From assembly GCF_024586455.1 (NCBI RefSeq), contig NC_065923.1, positions 3,165,501-3,229,500 of the forward strand: a stretch of DNA of 64,000 nucleotides. The letters are read 5' to 3'. Source of the stretch: Bactrocera neohumeralis (Eukaryota; Arthropoda; Insecta; Diptera; Tephritidae). The position numbers were made by a program, and so were the translations under genes. Each line of letters starts with the position of its first letter. Position 1 is the first letter of the stretch. Of this stretch, positions 25,131-36,673 are shown piece after piece. The notes beneath the pieces are model-generated. The model ran no database searches. It was not told where the DNA came from and saw only the letters and a list, made by a program, of their open reading frames with translations.

Positions 25131-26179
25131 TGCACTCAACTGTCTTGAGGACTGTCAGTGGGTGAAGTGGCCATGTGGCAGGCAGTTTTGGTGACTAAAA
25201 TGTTTTGTAGACTAAAATGAAATTTAGTTTTGCTTGGCTGATGTCCAAGAAATAGAGTCAAAAATAAGAAATGTAGATTTGGCTTATATGAGTTCGATGT
25301 TTTTTTCTGGTCCAGAATAAAGAGAGGCAAAAACACAGTCACTTCATCTCTGCAAGGATACGTTGCTCCTTCAAAGAAGAAATTGATGTACGAGGGTCTA
25401 GAGAAACAAAGGGTTACAATTCTAGAAAAGAGTACATTGAGTAGTGCATAAGGCTTCATCGCAGCGCACTTAGATCTGAACCGTAATTTGTAGAAAACTG
25501 GAGACTACTAAATCGACTTTTTTTGGATTAAAACAATTTCTACGAGTTAAGTAAAAAGCAATTACCTCCGTTTTTCGAAGTTAGCCTCCAAACACGAAAT
25601 ATATGACTGCGAAATTGGTATATAACGTTTTTTGGTCAAGCTTATAATACAGATGTCATACAAGGTCGATTTTTCAACAAAAAACTAAACTTAACTTCAA
25701 AAAAAAAAAACAGAAAAATGATACTTTTACTTCTGACTTTGTGACTCGAAAAAAATTGGTTTGGTTACATAGCTAGCCCAATGTCCTCAGTGTTATATCG
25801 CCAATTTATTGGATTCGAAAATTGTTAAAACTAACCGAGATATTTTGGGTCGTACACTATGTACTTATTTTTGTTTGATGACAACCGCTGATCTTTCTTG
25901 CAGGCAATTATATATTGAACAACTGGTAAAGAACTTGTCTATGAAAACAGTTCTTAAATCTTTTGGAATAGTTTTTATTTGAAGTCCTGCCGAAGATCGA
26001 AACCGCATTTTCGGCATAATTTACTGTTTTACTATAAAAAAGGTAAAAATGCAGTTCATGCAATGCGAAAGTTATGTGATGTGTAAGGAGAATGTGCTCT
26101 GACCGAACGTCAATGCCAAAATTGATTTGCGAAATTTGGTTCAGATTTTTCAATTTAAAAGATGCTCCACGAACTCTTG
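25131..26179. other. AT-rich intergenic DNA
   Basis: A 107-codon frame at 25136-25459 (minus) has no recognisable motif. An A12 run lies at about 25700. Nothing else recognised. Confidence 0.35.
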
Positions 26180-27180
26180 AAATCAATGTGGATAAAATAA
26201 AATCGTTGGTCGATACAAATCATCGAAAAACAACTCGAGAGATCCATTCAAGCATTTTGACTGGTAACTGGCGAATGATACGCGTGTTTTGCTGTTTCGC
26301 TCCAAAGCCTGAATCGAACCGGGATTGTCCGCATTAGACTTCACATATCCCCACGGGGAAAAGTCTGACGGTGTGTATTCACGCGATCTTGATGGCAACC
26401 GACCAGCCCAAAACGTGAAATTATCTGGTCATCTGTTCTCACAACAAATCCGTTGGCTGGTGCGATGTGTGGGAAGTGGTTCGTTTTTCTAAAACCAAAT
26501 GACACTAAGAGATTCAATTTCAAGCATCAAATGGCATCATTTTTGAAGAAATATGGAACGATGATTCCACCGGACCACAAAACACCCGAGAACGTTATGT
26601 TTTACATATGCAATGGCAATTTCAATATCTTCAGGTTGCTTTTCACCCCAAATGCGGCAATTTTGTTTGATAACATACCCATAAAGCCAGAAATGGGTTC
26701 CCAAAACAAATGTCTCGAAAACGACGGGTCTTCTTGGAACATTTCATGAGCCCACAGAGCGAAGCGATGTTGAATGGCTTCAGTTCTTGCACAAGCTGTA
26801 CTTTGTACCCTTTCAATTTAAGATCTCCAATTAAAGTGCGCCAAGTTATTCCATACGTCAGTCCGACTTGCTATGAACGGCGCCGAATCGACTCTCCACG
26901 TCTTTGTGTACACTCTCAGCTACGGCTGCTATATTTTCTTTACTGCGTGCAGGACGTGGTCTATTCGGTAGAATATTGTTCAATAATGAAAGCTGGGTCT
27001 CAACCTGGGTGATGGTATTGCGAATAGTACGCTCCGTAAGCCAATTATGTTGACCAAAAGTTGAGCGAAGCGCGCGAAACACATTCTTTACAGAACGTGC
27101 ATTTTTTTTAATAAAGTTAAATGATTTTTGAGGAGTTAATAAAATAGCATGACACCTTGACACGACTCCCATATGATCTG
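26180..27180 (-). pseudogene. Mariner-type transposase relic, nearly full span
   Basis: On the minus strand the N-terminal part is open for about 100 codons (27172-26858): ARSVKNVFRALRSTFGQHNW, TERTIRNTITQVETQLSLL, NRPRPARSKENIAAVAESV. These are the paired-type helix-turn-helix blocks of a mariner transposase. The DNA-binding part then continues in other frames (ITWRTL, KVQLVQELKPF near 26840-26770), the centre is scrambled, and the C-terminus returns as DDQIISRFG (26437-26411) and TPSDFSPWGYVKSNADNPGS (26373-26314). The total span of 1 kb is close to the usual coding length of about 1.04 kb, but frameshifts and loss of the catalytic core make it dead. Confidence 0.85.
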
Positions 27181-27739
27181 TGCAAAAATGCTATGGAAAG
27201 GTACCTCTACTTGGATCAGCCGTTAAAACATTCAGAGAACTTTTTTTGACTCAACTTTCTTTGAGCAAGCTTCAAATGGAGTCTTCACTAAAGGCGGAAA
27301 TGCAAAAAAAATGCCTCAAAATGTAAAAAGAAGTAATGGTACAGATACTGTAACAGCCAATCTCGGGCACCTTTGATTTCATCAATTGTCAATCGTAGAG
27401 CCTACACAAAAAGCTGTTTGAACACACTTTGATAAGATTGAATACTAAACGCGATTCCACACAAGTTAGTGAATGTAAAGTGAAGCGAATGATGACTACG
27501 GGTGAAAAATAGGTCACTTGGGACAGAGACCAGGGTTTCTCAAAACGTGGTGCTATGTAATTATCTTTAAAATGCCAACAAGTTTTGGAACAAAACCATA
27601 CCAAATAACCTTCGATGCAACGCAAAAATAATGGATTTCTTTCTACTACACCTTATCATTATACAAAATTCTACTTTGAGTCACAGCTTCAAATTAAATT
27701 CTCCCATCTGTAAAATATACAAATTCGTGGCACTTCGAT
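27181..27739. other. AT-rich spacer
   Basis: Nothing recognised. The first 100 bp may be 5' UTR of the mariner relic. Confidence 0.35.
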
Positions 27740-28830
27740 CGCAGTTTCCTTATTAATTTTACACCCAATAAATGCCATTTTGCCACATTTCTGCATGAGT
27801 GCGAATCAATTTTCCGCTCTGACCTTCGATTTATTTATTTATTTCTCTGCGAAAATATTTTCAAACACATTATTTGTTCACAACAACAATAACCACAAAG
27901 ATAGGCGAATGTTTCCAAGTAATAGCAGCCCTTGTGTAGCGATTTTATGGCCTACAAGTTCATTAATCATTGCACAATTACAGATCTGTGGCATATCTGC
28001 GGCGGAAAAAGTTCATGGCAACACGCAACACTCGTGAACCATTTATTTTTATGTTTATTTGTTGCCAGTTTTAAAGCCCACAATTTACATTTGATTTGTG
28101 CGCCGACGACGACGATGGCGATGACGATGACGCCAACACTCCAATGGAAATGAATCAACACTTGAGTACTTGGCGCTATGAAACCAAAATAAATAACTGT
28201 AACAAAAGCAGAAAAAACAAAAAGTAGTTGAACAAATGAAATGAACTTCACTGAACCGAATCGTTTTAGTACCTTTGCGAATTTGCAACTTTTTTGTAAT
28301 TTTTATTGTGATATTGCGGTACCCGTATTCTCTAAGTAACTTGGTGCGCATTCTGCAATGCCGCAATTGGGTCAAGGCAAGGCCGGAGTGTCATAGCGGC
28401 ACCAAAACATCGCGCACAAAGCGAAACTGGAGTGCGCTGGCAGCAGCAACTACGCTCGCTACGACAACTACAACAGCAAACACAGCTGCAATAACAAACA
28501 AATGAAATATGCCCTATTGCCGTGGCAATGTCGCAGAGGTTTACTTGCAACAAGCACCCCACACACACACATACACACCAATCGATTAAAAAGGGTGCAA
28601 ACGCACTAAAGCGCTGGCGTTTACTTCAAATTTAGCGCTTAGATTTACGTCAATTGTCCAACTTCGAATCGCTGGCGGCTAACAAACGCGTCACTAACAA
28701 GATTAATCTAACCAAACAAATGTCAATTAAAAGCCTCATAAAAATCTAGCCGTCAGCATAGCTCAGCGCCAATGCCAAGCGGCAAATACTGCAAAAAACA
28801 GTTGGAAAATGCATTACATATATGCTTATA
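27740..28830. other. Mixed island with ACGACGACG and CAA runs; candidate regulatory DNA
   Basis: Contains GACGACGACGATGGCGATGACGATGACG at about 28103-28132, which reads as a basic (RRHRHRHR) run on the minus strand, CAACTACAACAGCAA near 28460-28480, and a CA run at 28559-28575. No TE or gene motif. Confidence 0.35.
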
Positions 28831-29195
28831 CAATTACCACAAGCTTAATTCTGAATGCATTATTCGAGTTCCAACTAAAGATTAGACTCTCTATACGCAT
28901 TGTAAGGTAGTGGGAAACTAGTTTTTAAACAATATGATTAATTCTCTTTAATATTCCGTAATACTGATTTGAAACATACAAGCACTTTCTGCTTCACGTT
29001 TTGCAGGACTGAGATTGAAACATCTCGGTAGTTATACTTCGGCAAACTTGGCAAAATAACCGGGATCGATATCAGCCACCTCAACGAATTTGTGGCAGAC
29101 TCAAAGCAGTTTTTCGATTTTTGAGAGACTTTTCGATCAATTTTTAGCTATTGGTGGCACAATGGACTGAAGTTCTCAACTGTACATGTAGAGAG
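28831..29195. other. AT-rich spacer
   Basis: Nothing recognised. Confidence 0.35.
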
Positions 29196-29310
29196 TCCGT
29201 TGTGTTTTACGTGAATTACCTGCCTACGAAGGCCCAAATTCACGGTGCTTTCTATTGCTAGAAGCACATAGATCAATACAATGCGTTGATCAGCGCCCCA
29301 AAGCATAAGT
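29196..29310 (+). repeat. Dispersed repeat, copy 1 (GTGTTTTACGTG ... GCGTTGATCAGCGCCC)
   Basis: The segment shares GTGTGTTTTACGTG-like sequence, a central GAAGCACA..GATCAA part and CAATGCGTTGATCAGCGCCC with 36350-36460 in the same order and orientation. The two copies differ by small gaps, as expected of old copies of one dispersed element. The right-hand part seen at 36486-36533 is absent here. Confidence 0.7.
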
Positions 29311-29384
29311 TCAAGTATAATACAGTTTTTTGGTTCGACTTTTAAGTTAGCCTATCTGCATCCCTTAGTATTTATTCTACCAGT

Positions 29385-29680
29385 TTGAGACGTTCAGGAA
29401 GGCCGTCAACATCAACTGATGGTCAACACATCAATAAAATAAAGGAACTGGTACTTGGGAATTGTCGATTAACAGTCAGAGATCTTACGGACCTAAGAAA
29501 AATGAAAGTGCGATTGGTTCCAAAATCACTCAATTTTCTCGAAAAACAGCGTCGCGTTAACGTCTGTGAATAATGCTGACTATCAGGATGCCATGAAAGC
29601 TATGAGTCTTGGATATATGCCTACGACGCGAAAACGGAAGATGAATTCACCGAATATCTTTTGCAAATGTAAGCCGTAAA
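29385..29680 (+). pseudogene. Mariner transposase relic, DYRGVVHSEFLP family, internally deleted
   Basis: Plus-strand reading: RSGRPSTSTDGQHINKIKEL (29388-29447), VLGNCRLTVRDLT, then a join that omits the usual ISEGSVKTIL segment, LRKMKVRLVPKSLNFLEKQR (29493-29552), VNVCE and, after a stop, MLSDYQDAMK in another frame. AYDAKTEDEFTEY near 29605-29650 matches the AYDPETDDQSAEY block. The order is that of the N-terminal half of a mariner transposase. The catalytic half is missing. It is the same family as 21430-22210 (shared RLVP..LN and MLxDYQD blocks). Confidence 0.8.
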
Positions 29681-31349
29681 GAAAAATTTAAGAACATGTT
29701 GACACAACTTTTTGTTTGGAGGTAAATATCTATGCGCCATAGCTTACTTAACCAAATCGCTATAATGAAAAAAATCACTCAGATTGAGAAGGGTTGAATG
29801 CGCTCATTTAAAACCTGAGAACATTCATCAGCTTCACAGTTAGAGACCGGTACCAAGTTTTCAACAATATTTTTCTTGGTTATAATAACTAATGAGAAAA
29901 CCGTCAGATCGATGAGTCGGTATTTAGTAAGAAGCTTCAAAGTGATGCTCACAGATCTTAAAAGGCGTGTTAAACTTCTATATAAAAGGTCATGAAAATA
30001 GATAAATATTCGAGGATAAAAATTTCACTCAATAAATTGCAGCCTAAAACATAACTGCTCTCATATATTTCTTTCACAATTGAATATGAAAAACACTCAA
30101 AGGTTCATGGCGCTCAGTTGGAATTTTAATAAATTTAGGTGATTTTGGAACTGGAATTTTAGGTTACCCCGTAGCCAAGTATTTACGTTTTCTTCAAGAA
30201 CAACTCATTCAAGAACCGCCCAGTATATCTCGTGCCCTAATATGAAATACACTAATTAACCAAAAGACTTAAAATTCTAGTAAAATTACTTAAGACTTCA
30301 AAAATATTAGCAGTTTATGATAAAACTTCAAAAAATATTTCAAACTAAAACATGACAAATTTATAATACAACATTAACTAAATCAATAAACAAATACATA
30401 AAATCAAGATTATAATTGAACTCTGCTTAACTCTAAAAATGTCTCTAGTAATACTAGCTCTACTATCAATAGCATCACATAGGTCTAATTCATCTGTGAT
30501 ATTTTCGACGTACCCAAAGCTTTCTGTTCGATATCAATTTCGATAATTCATATCCAAAATTTTATTTTATTAATTTCACAATCTTTTCACATTATAAAAT
30601 TATCTGCACTTTTTTACCGCTACTCCATTACAGAAGTAAATAAATAAATAAATATAAACGTCAAAGATAAAGTGCATATTTATCAAGCTTTAATATTGTA
30701 ATCGCTATTAGCAGCAACTACACGTACAGCCACTTATATATGTATATGCAAATGCAATATAGACTTCCATTAGTGCTTAGCTACACTAACAACGCCACAA
30801 CGCTACAACGCCCGATAGCAACAACGTGAGAGCGGCAACAGTCGACCGACGACATTTTCATCTAACTAATGATGTTTAGATTTTTATCTGTCATATGAAA
30901 ATGTGAATATTTGCATAAAAATTTCGATATTTTATGCAAACTGAAAATCTTCGCAAGCTCGCCGAGTAGATAAAATAGTAATAGCAAACAGTTAGCGAGA
31001 TTGCCACAACAGCAACAGCCTCGTGTAAGCCGCGTTGCTGAATCACTGCGAGATTTAGATGCAGTCTATTGCAACTGATAAAGCTGATGATCAGACGACT
31101 GCCTATGTGATGTTGATAAATCACACTTAATGCCGCTAATATGCAAATTTTTTTATTGATGTTGTTGTAAGTGCCTGTGCGCAATACTGAGTAGCAAACT
31201 GTATTTCGCAAAATTATTGTTGAGTGGATAAAAAAATTAAAAGTTGTAAGTGATTTTAGAATATGTAAAACGTGGAAAATATAGACGACAAATAGGATAG
31301 TGATTGTCTTTGATTTATAAATATTGAGACACAGAATTCGACATATATT
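29681..31349. other. AT-rich intergenic DNA
   Basis: No feature recognised. The 156-codon frame at 30891-31361 (minus) is Ile/Tyr-rich, matches no domain, and lies in AT-rich DNA where long chance frames are common. Confidence 0.35.
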
Positions 31350-31912
31350 TAGATGACGCAACTAGAATAAAATCTGGTTTAATTCTTAATTAGCCCTAAC
31401 CTTCAAAAGGCGCGTGTGCAAATTTGACAGCTGTCAGATCGTTTGTTTGTGAGAGATATTATTTTGAATGAAGCAACTTTTTTTATTGTGAAAAAATCGA
31501 TCAAAATATGAATATTGCCTTCTGAAAGGAAAAACTTACCACCAAGGTAAGAAGCTGTTTAAGATAGCAGACACTCAAAAGATAGAGTATTAACTGAACA
31601 TATACAAGTAGGTACATCACATCATTCACGAATATTTGGGTATGAGAAAACTCTGTGCAAAGTTGATGCCACGCGAGCTCACTTTTGACCAAAAACCACG
31701 ACAAGTTGATGATTAGGAGCAGTGTTTGGAGGTGTTAAAGCGTAATAAAACCGAACGTTTGCGAGGATATGTAACACTTTATGAAACGTGATTACATCAT
31801 TTCACTCCGAAGTCTAATCAACAGTCATACGAGTAAGCTGAACACGATGAACCGAATTTTGCATAAAATGTGTTTTACTACGGTAGGCCGGAGACATTTC
31901 AACTGAAGCGTA
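31350..31912 (+). mobile_element. Mariner-type element, internally deleted, HIIHEYLGMRKLCAK family
   Basis: Plus-strand coding blocks: HIIHEYLGMRKLCAKLMPRE (about 31621-31680), LTFDQKPRQVDD, KRNKTERLRGYVT and LHHFTPKSNQQSYE (about 31790-31835), the linker and first-Asp region of a mariner transposase. The upstream sequence TAGCCCTAACC..GACAGCTGTCA..TGTTTGTGAG corresponds to the 5' UTR of the element at 42141-42930. The catalytic C-terminal two thirds are deleted. The right end, GGAGACATTTCAACTGAAGC followed by TA (31911-31912), looks like a decayed 3' inverted repeat. The left end could not be placed exactly. Confidence 0.75.
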
Positions 31913-32230
31913 AAATATGAAAGAGTATACATGAAAAATTAAATATCGAATACGAAAAGTAAAAACTGAAAAGTAAAATATGGAATATGAAAAGCGAAAT
32001 ATACATACAATATGAAATATGAAAAATTTAATATAGAATATGAAATATGAAGCATAAATTTGAATTATGAAAATATATGAAAGATATGAAACATCTGACA
32101 AATAAAAAAAATATGAAAAATGAAGTGTGAAATGTAAAGTCTTATACATATAAAGCAAATATGAAACGTGACGTGTGAAATGTGAAGTATCGAACATAAA
32201 ATAATATGAATAATATGAAATCTGAAATGC
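31911..32230. repeat. Degenerate ATATGAAA-type simple array
   Basis: More than 300 bp is built from variants of RAAATATGAAA, such as GAATATGAAATATGAAG and AAATATGAAACGTGACGTG. The period is irregular (about 8-12 bp). Because the unit lacks stops on the minus strand, a 127-codon Phe/Tyr/Ser-rich frame (31814-32197) appears there. It is a shadow of the repeat. Confidence 0.75.
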
Positions 32231-32389
32231 ATAATATTAACACATGTTAAGACATCATTTTCAACACCCTACATTTAGACTTCACTTGATGCGAAATATA
32301 AAAATCTATAAACGTCCATTAAAACAATTTTGCACCACATAATTTTAATCTGTATCGCACGTATTTGAGCAGGCCCAGCAAAAGATCTT
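32231..32389. other. AT-rich spacer
   Basis: Nothing recognised. Confidence 0.35.
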
Positions 32390-33432
32390 CTTTTCGCAAG
32401 ATGGTGCCAATTGGAGATTCCAAGCGAAGCCAGGTCATTCTTCACCTAGTCCTTCCAACGGAGTGGAGGTCTTCATCTACTTTCGTCGGCGGGTACTGCG
32501 TCGAATACTTTCAGAGCTGGAGTGCTTTCGTACATTCGGACGAGATGGCCTCGCCAGCGTAGCCGCTGTCTTTTAATTCGTTGAACTATGTCAATGTCGT
32601 CGTATATCTCATACAGCTCTTCGTTCCATCGAATGCGATATTCGTCGTGGTCAATGCGCACAGGAACATAAATCTTCCGCAGAACCTTTCTCTTGAAAAC
32701 TCGTAACGTCGACTCATCAGATGTTGTCATCGCCCATGCCTCTGCACCATATAACAAGACGTGAATAATGAGTGACTTATAGAGTTTGGTTTTTGTTCAT
32801 CCAGAGAGGACTTTACTTCTCAATTGCCTACTCAGTCCAAAGTAACAACTATCGGAAAGAGGTAATCTGCGTTAGATTTCGAAGCTGACGTTGTTGGTGG
32901 TGTTAATGCTGGTTCCAAGATAGAAGAAATTATCTACGACTTCAAAATTATAGCTTTTAACAGTGGCGTGGAACCTCAATATCATCGGCGTACGCCGTCA
33001 GCTATACCTTCATATAGAAGAAAGTACCCTCTCTATTTAGTTCTGCAACTCAAATTGTTTTCTCCAAGAGTAGATTGAAGAAGTCGCACCTTAGGGAGAC
33101 GCCTTCCCTGAAACCACATTTGGTATCGAACGGCTCAGAGAGGTATTTCCCGATCCTGACGGAACTTTCGAAATTGCTCAACGACAGTTTAGTCAGCCGT
33201 ATTAGTTTTGCGGGAATACCAAATTCAGACATCGCGGCATAAAGGCAGCTCCTTTTCGTGCTGTCAAAAGCAGCTTTAAAATCGACGATGAGGTGGTGTG
33301 TGTGTGTTGGTCTTCTTTCACGGTTCTTTTCCAAGATTTGCCGCATGGTGAATATCTGGTCATTTGTTGATTTGCCAGGCCTAACGTCATACTGATAAGG
33401 TCCAAACAGTTGGTGCTTTCTAACTTCTTCAT
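32390..33432 (-). pseudogene. RTE-like LINE, RT and C-terminal fragment, frameshifted
   Basis: On the minus strand from 33432 downward: FGPYQYDVRPGKSTNDQIFT in one frame, then MRQILEKNRERR, HHLIVDFKAAFDSTKRSCLY (33283-33224; the first catalytic Asp is kept), GFREGVSLRCDFFNLLLEKT, TAYADDIE near 33000, LLYGAEAWAM near 32755, FKRKVLRKIYVPVRI, RLRWRGHLVRM, and SRR..RPPLRWKD near 32460. It extends about 340 bp further towards the 5' end than the copy at 729-1649, from which it differs by many substitutions, frameshifts and a missing 3' UTR. It is the longest of three copies in the window. Confidence 0.85.
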
Positions 33433-34069
33433 TGCATTGTCATCGTCGGTTGGGGAATCGGGTTCACCATCTCCTGGTGTTGTACTTTTACTGCTCTCTC
33501 GCAGGACGGAGAAGTGTTTCCTCCATAATTTTAGTAGAATTTTCTAGCATTATCGAAGATGTAGTATTTATTATATCACAACTACACGATAAGTCCCGCT
33601 TTATGGCAAATAAATACATTATTTGCATTGGCTGAATTTATTATTCTAAACAAATAAAATATAGATTAATTTAAATATGTCAATACGTGACTAAATATGA
33701 TTTCATAAAGAATGATAAATTAATGCGCATTAGAGTAAATATATAACTGTAGCATGTAACTTGGTTAGTGCACAAAACCTGTGCCTTTAGTAATCAGCTA
33801 ATTGCTGGCATAAATTAACAGCAAATTACACAAAGCAACAACGATAAATCTAAATAAAATATAAAAATTAACTACACAGTAATTTATATTTATGTGTTTC
33901 TGCATTGCAATTTCATTTTGAATTAAACAGCACAGTATCGATTACTTTCATGTCATGTTGGATAGAGTTTTCATGTCATTTTCATAAATTTTAAAATGAA
34001 ATTAGCAATAATTATTTAGATATTTTATACGCTGTACTAGCAATACATTCTATACTAACTAATATATGC
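33433..34069. other. AT-rich spacer
   Basis: Nothing recognised. The first tens of bases may be more RTE-like sequence. Confidence 0.35.
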
Positions 34070-35600
34070 ATATGTTTGTGGCACTCTCTGTCGCATTCTC
34101 TAGGGCAAAGTGTGTGGGAAACCAAAGACTTAAGCGACGAACTCGTTTCGCTTGCACTGCCATCGCGCATGCAATTCTCCTTGCCGACTCAGTGTACAGC
34201 ACATATTTGTATGAAATTAAAGCAAATTTATAAATTCCTGCACTGCTATCAATTGTAATTGTCTGCGGTGCTGATTGCTAGAACAATTTTCAATTGAGCG
34301 CAACAACAACAGCGGCGACGATGTGAGTGAATGCAATGTGAGTGTTATGCACTGGCAGCGCGGTGCGAAGGGCAACAGCACCCGCCTGCCGGCTGTGGGG
34401 CAACAACAAATGAAAAGCGTTGTCAAATGCCGCGTTTTTTCCTTAGATTACCGCTAAGTGATTGCCTGCCGTTGCCACATCGACACATCGATACCAACAA
34501 TGCATGGCAGCAGAGTAAGAGCCGACCAGCGGCATAAAATAGCAATTTATATACAACGGGCTGTAACGGTGACAATGTGTCACATGCTGTCATGTCACAA
34601 GCGTTCGTTTTTCCTCGTTTTCTTCACTTCACTACTGTCAGCGGGCTGTGGCGCGCGCAGGTTTTTCCATTATTGCGGCGCTGCATTCGGACGCTTAAAT
34701 TGTGCGCGCTGCCGCAACTGCCAGCTGTAAATGTGTAACTGTAACAAAGTGCTGTGTCGCAGTGTTATCGCATTGGCGCGCGCTTTTGGCGACAAAAACC
34801 ATTGCCGATTGACGGCCAATGGCTGCTGTTGCCGCCGCGGCTGAAACGGTTTCCTTCCTAGCTGGTTGTTTTTCACAAAGTGTTTTCGCAGCAATTCTCG
34901 CTTTGACACTTTAACAGGGTTGTAGGCAGCAGCAGCAATATCTGGCGCACCGTTTTGCTGGTGCATTGCCACCGCCTGCCGCCGCGGCGGCTATTGTTAC
35001 CACGCCATGCGGCACCAAGCCAACCGCGCTGACTAATGTTCGAAAATGAGTTGATACAGCGATTGACAAATTGTTGAAATGAGTGCAAACGTGTGTTGGA
35101 CATATATCAATGTTGCATTGTGCCAAATTGCACACACACGCATACACACATACACAAATATGCAGAAATGCGCACAATCATGTTAGAACAATAAAGTAAA
35201 CTATGTACTTTGCACACATTTTTCGGATGCCACATCGCGCGCCACAAACAGAAATAGCAACTGGCAACAACAACAATTCGTTTTATCCCCCAGCTTGGCT
35301 ATCGTGTCCGGAACAGCAATTAGCTGCGTCGTAAACGTACATATCTACACACACGTATTTGACTTTCCATTTGAGTACGCAGGCAAAAATTTTCTGTTAA
35401 ACTTTGTTGTTTAATTTTGAAGCATTTCTCTTATTTCTTATCACTGAAATCAGCAACACTTTCGGCACATTTTTAACGAAGCTAAAGTGGAAGCATAAAA
35501 GAGTTCGTTATTGTGGCGCATTGCTTTTGACAATCACCCGCTTTAGAGATATATTTTTAAGACGCACAGTGGCTGTGGTTGCATGTACTTCCTCGGGTAA
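34070..35600. other. Less AT-rich island; candidate regulatory DNA
   Basis: The GC-rich core at 34620-35040 includes GGCGCGCGC, TTGCCGCCGCGG and GCCGCCGCGGCGG runs, with CAACAACAA near 34300 and CA runs at 35130-35155. Overlapping open frames on both strands give Ala/Cys/Arg-rich chance peptides. No TE motif. Confidence 0.4.
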
Positions 35601-35639
35601 AAATTAGACTTTTTTTAATTTTTTCCCATTTAAAAATTA

Positions 35640-36345
35640 CATATTTTACTAGAGTTTTTTATGTTACAAACATACACTTTTAACAAAAAAATTCTGAAAT
35701 TTTTGGAAAAAATATTTTAAACTCGACCATTACGACGCCATTTCCGGTAGCCGCTCATAAAAAAGATGCGCCGGTGTTGGTAGGATAATTCCTTACAATA
35801 TCATCTAAAGTAAAAAATACGTATTTTACCTAGTTAAAAAAAAAACTGAAACTTGGATTTTTGGCAGACATTTTACCAAACAACTGAAATTTCAGTGAAA
35901 ATTTCGCGAATTTTCTTTCAAATATGTGTAAGCGAAAAAAATTCTTTGTTCAAGTCGTTAAGAATTGTACTTTAAAGACCTGTGTAAAATTTCATGAAAA
36001 TCAGTTGAGTAGTTCTCGAGAAATCTTGCAAAACCGACTTCAAAAACACAGTTTCTAGGAAAACGCGTTTAAAGACGAAGCCCTTAGCCTAGCTAGTCTC
36101 TAGTGCACAAGTTCTCAAGACTGTATCTCCGAAACTATTACTCGGAATCTTGATCTTAAAAATATTCTAGAGGCGTTGTAGAATTTTATGCGATAATAAA
36201 ATAATCGATTTTCTTTAAACCCGTAAACCCAAGTAACCCCTTAAGCACCAAAAATCACCCAATATTACACTGTCGTCCATTCAATTTATCAAAACATTAT
36301 AACTAATTATTAAAAACCAATTTTTGATCACAAAATGTATATGAA
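35640..36345. repeat. Probable dispersed non-coding repeat (AGTAGTTCTCGAGAAA ... CGCGTTTAAAG)
   Basis: A non-coding AT-rich stretch with GTAGTTCTCGAGAAATC, CAGTTTCTAGGAAAACGCG, TTTAAAG and TGTATCTCCGAAACTATT (36008-36140). Part of this pattern (CAGTTTCAAGAAAAACTCG, TTTAAAA, ATATCTCCGTATAC) recurs at 55690-55745. No coding motif was found, so it is probably the UTR or body of an unidentified dispersed element. Confidence 0.4.
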
Positions 36346-36349
36346 AGGC

Positions 36350-36460
36350 TCTCCAGACAACGTCCGGTGTGTTTTACGTGGGCACCTGCTGACGACAGCC
36401 TTACTCCACGGCGCTCAAAAGCACAGCGGATCAAATCAATGCGTTGATCAGCGCCCTGAG
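36350..36460 (+). repeat. Dispersed repeat, copy 2
   Basis: Counterpart of 29196-29310, sharing GTGTGTTTTACGTG, AGCACA and CAATGCGTTGATCAGCGCCC. Here it is followed by another 200 bp of moderate GC (to about 36660) with an open frame (36335-36673) that has no recognisable domain. Confidence 0.7.
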
Positions 36461-36485
36461 AATGCAAAGCATTTTCAGTACCAAT

Positions 36486-36533
36486 TGGCAGTGTGGAATG
36501 GACACACTAACCACCTTGGTAGGGTTCGAGGCC
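36486..36533 (+). promoter_or_regulatory. Possible RNA polymerase III internal promoter (A-box and B-box like)
   Basis: TGGCAGTGTGG at 36486-36496 matches the tRNA A-box consensus TRGCNNAGTGG at all but one position. GGTTCGAGGCC at 36523-36533 matches the B-box GGTTCGANNCC completely. The start-to-start spacing is 37 bp, slightly short for a tRNA and acceptable for a tRNA-derived SINE. I could not fold the flanks into a cloverleaf. It could also be a chance match inside a LINE-type repeat. Confidence 0.35.
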
Positions 36534-36673
36534 CATCTAAAACCTCTGCCGTGCTTTGGGTCCGGCACCCGGTTGCAATGCAACTCCACATTCAACTGAC
36601 AAAGTCAGTTCTTCCCGCGATTTGGGTTTTAACCACAACCACCACGATAGGCTCTCCAGACAGTCTAACTTGA

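Noticed and set aside
28085..28375. Antisense frame ending in a His/Arg run
   Set aside because: The basic run is produced by a GACGATGACG simple repeat. No other support.
30891..31361. 156-codon antisense frame
   Set aside because: Ile/Tyr-rich chance frame in AT-rich DNA. No domain, no conserved block.
31814..32197. 127-codon Phe/Tyr-rich antisense frame
   Set aside because: It is the translation of the degenerate ATATGAAA array.
36335..36673. 112-codon frame across the dispersed repeat
   Set aside because: The other repeat copy (29196-29310) does not preserve the frame, so there is no sign of coding constraint.
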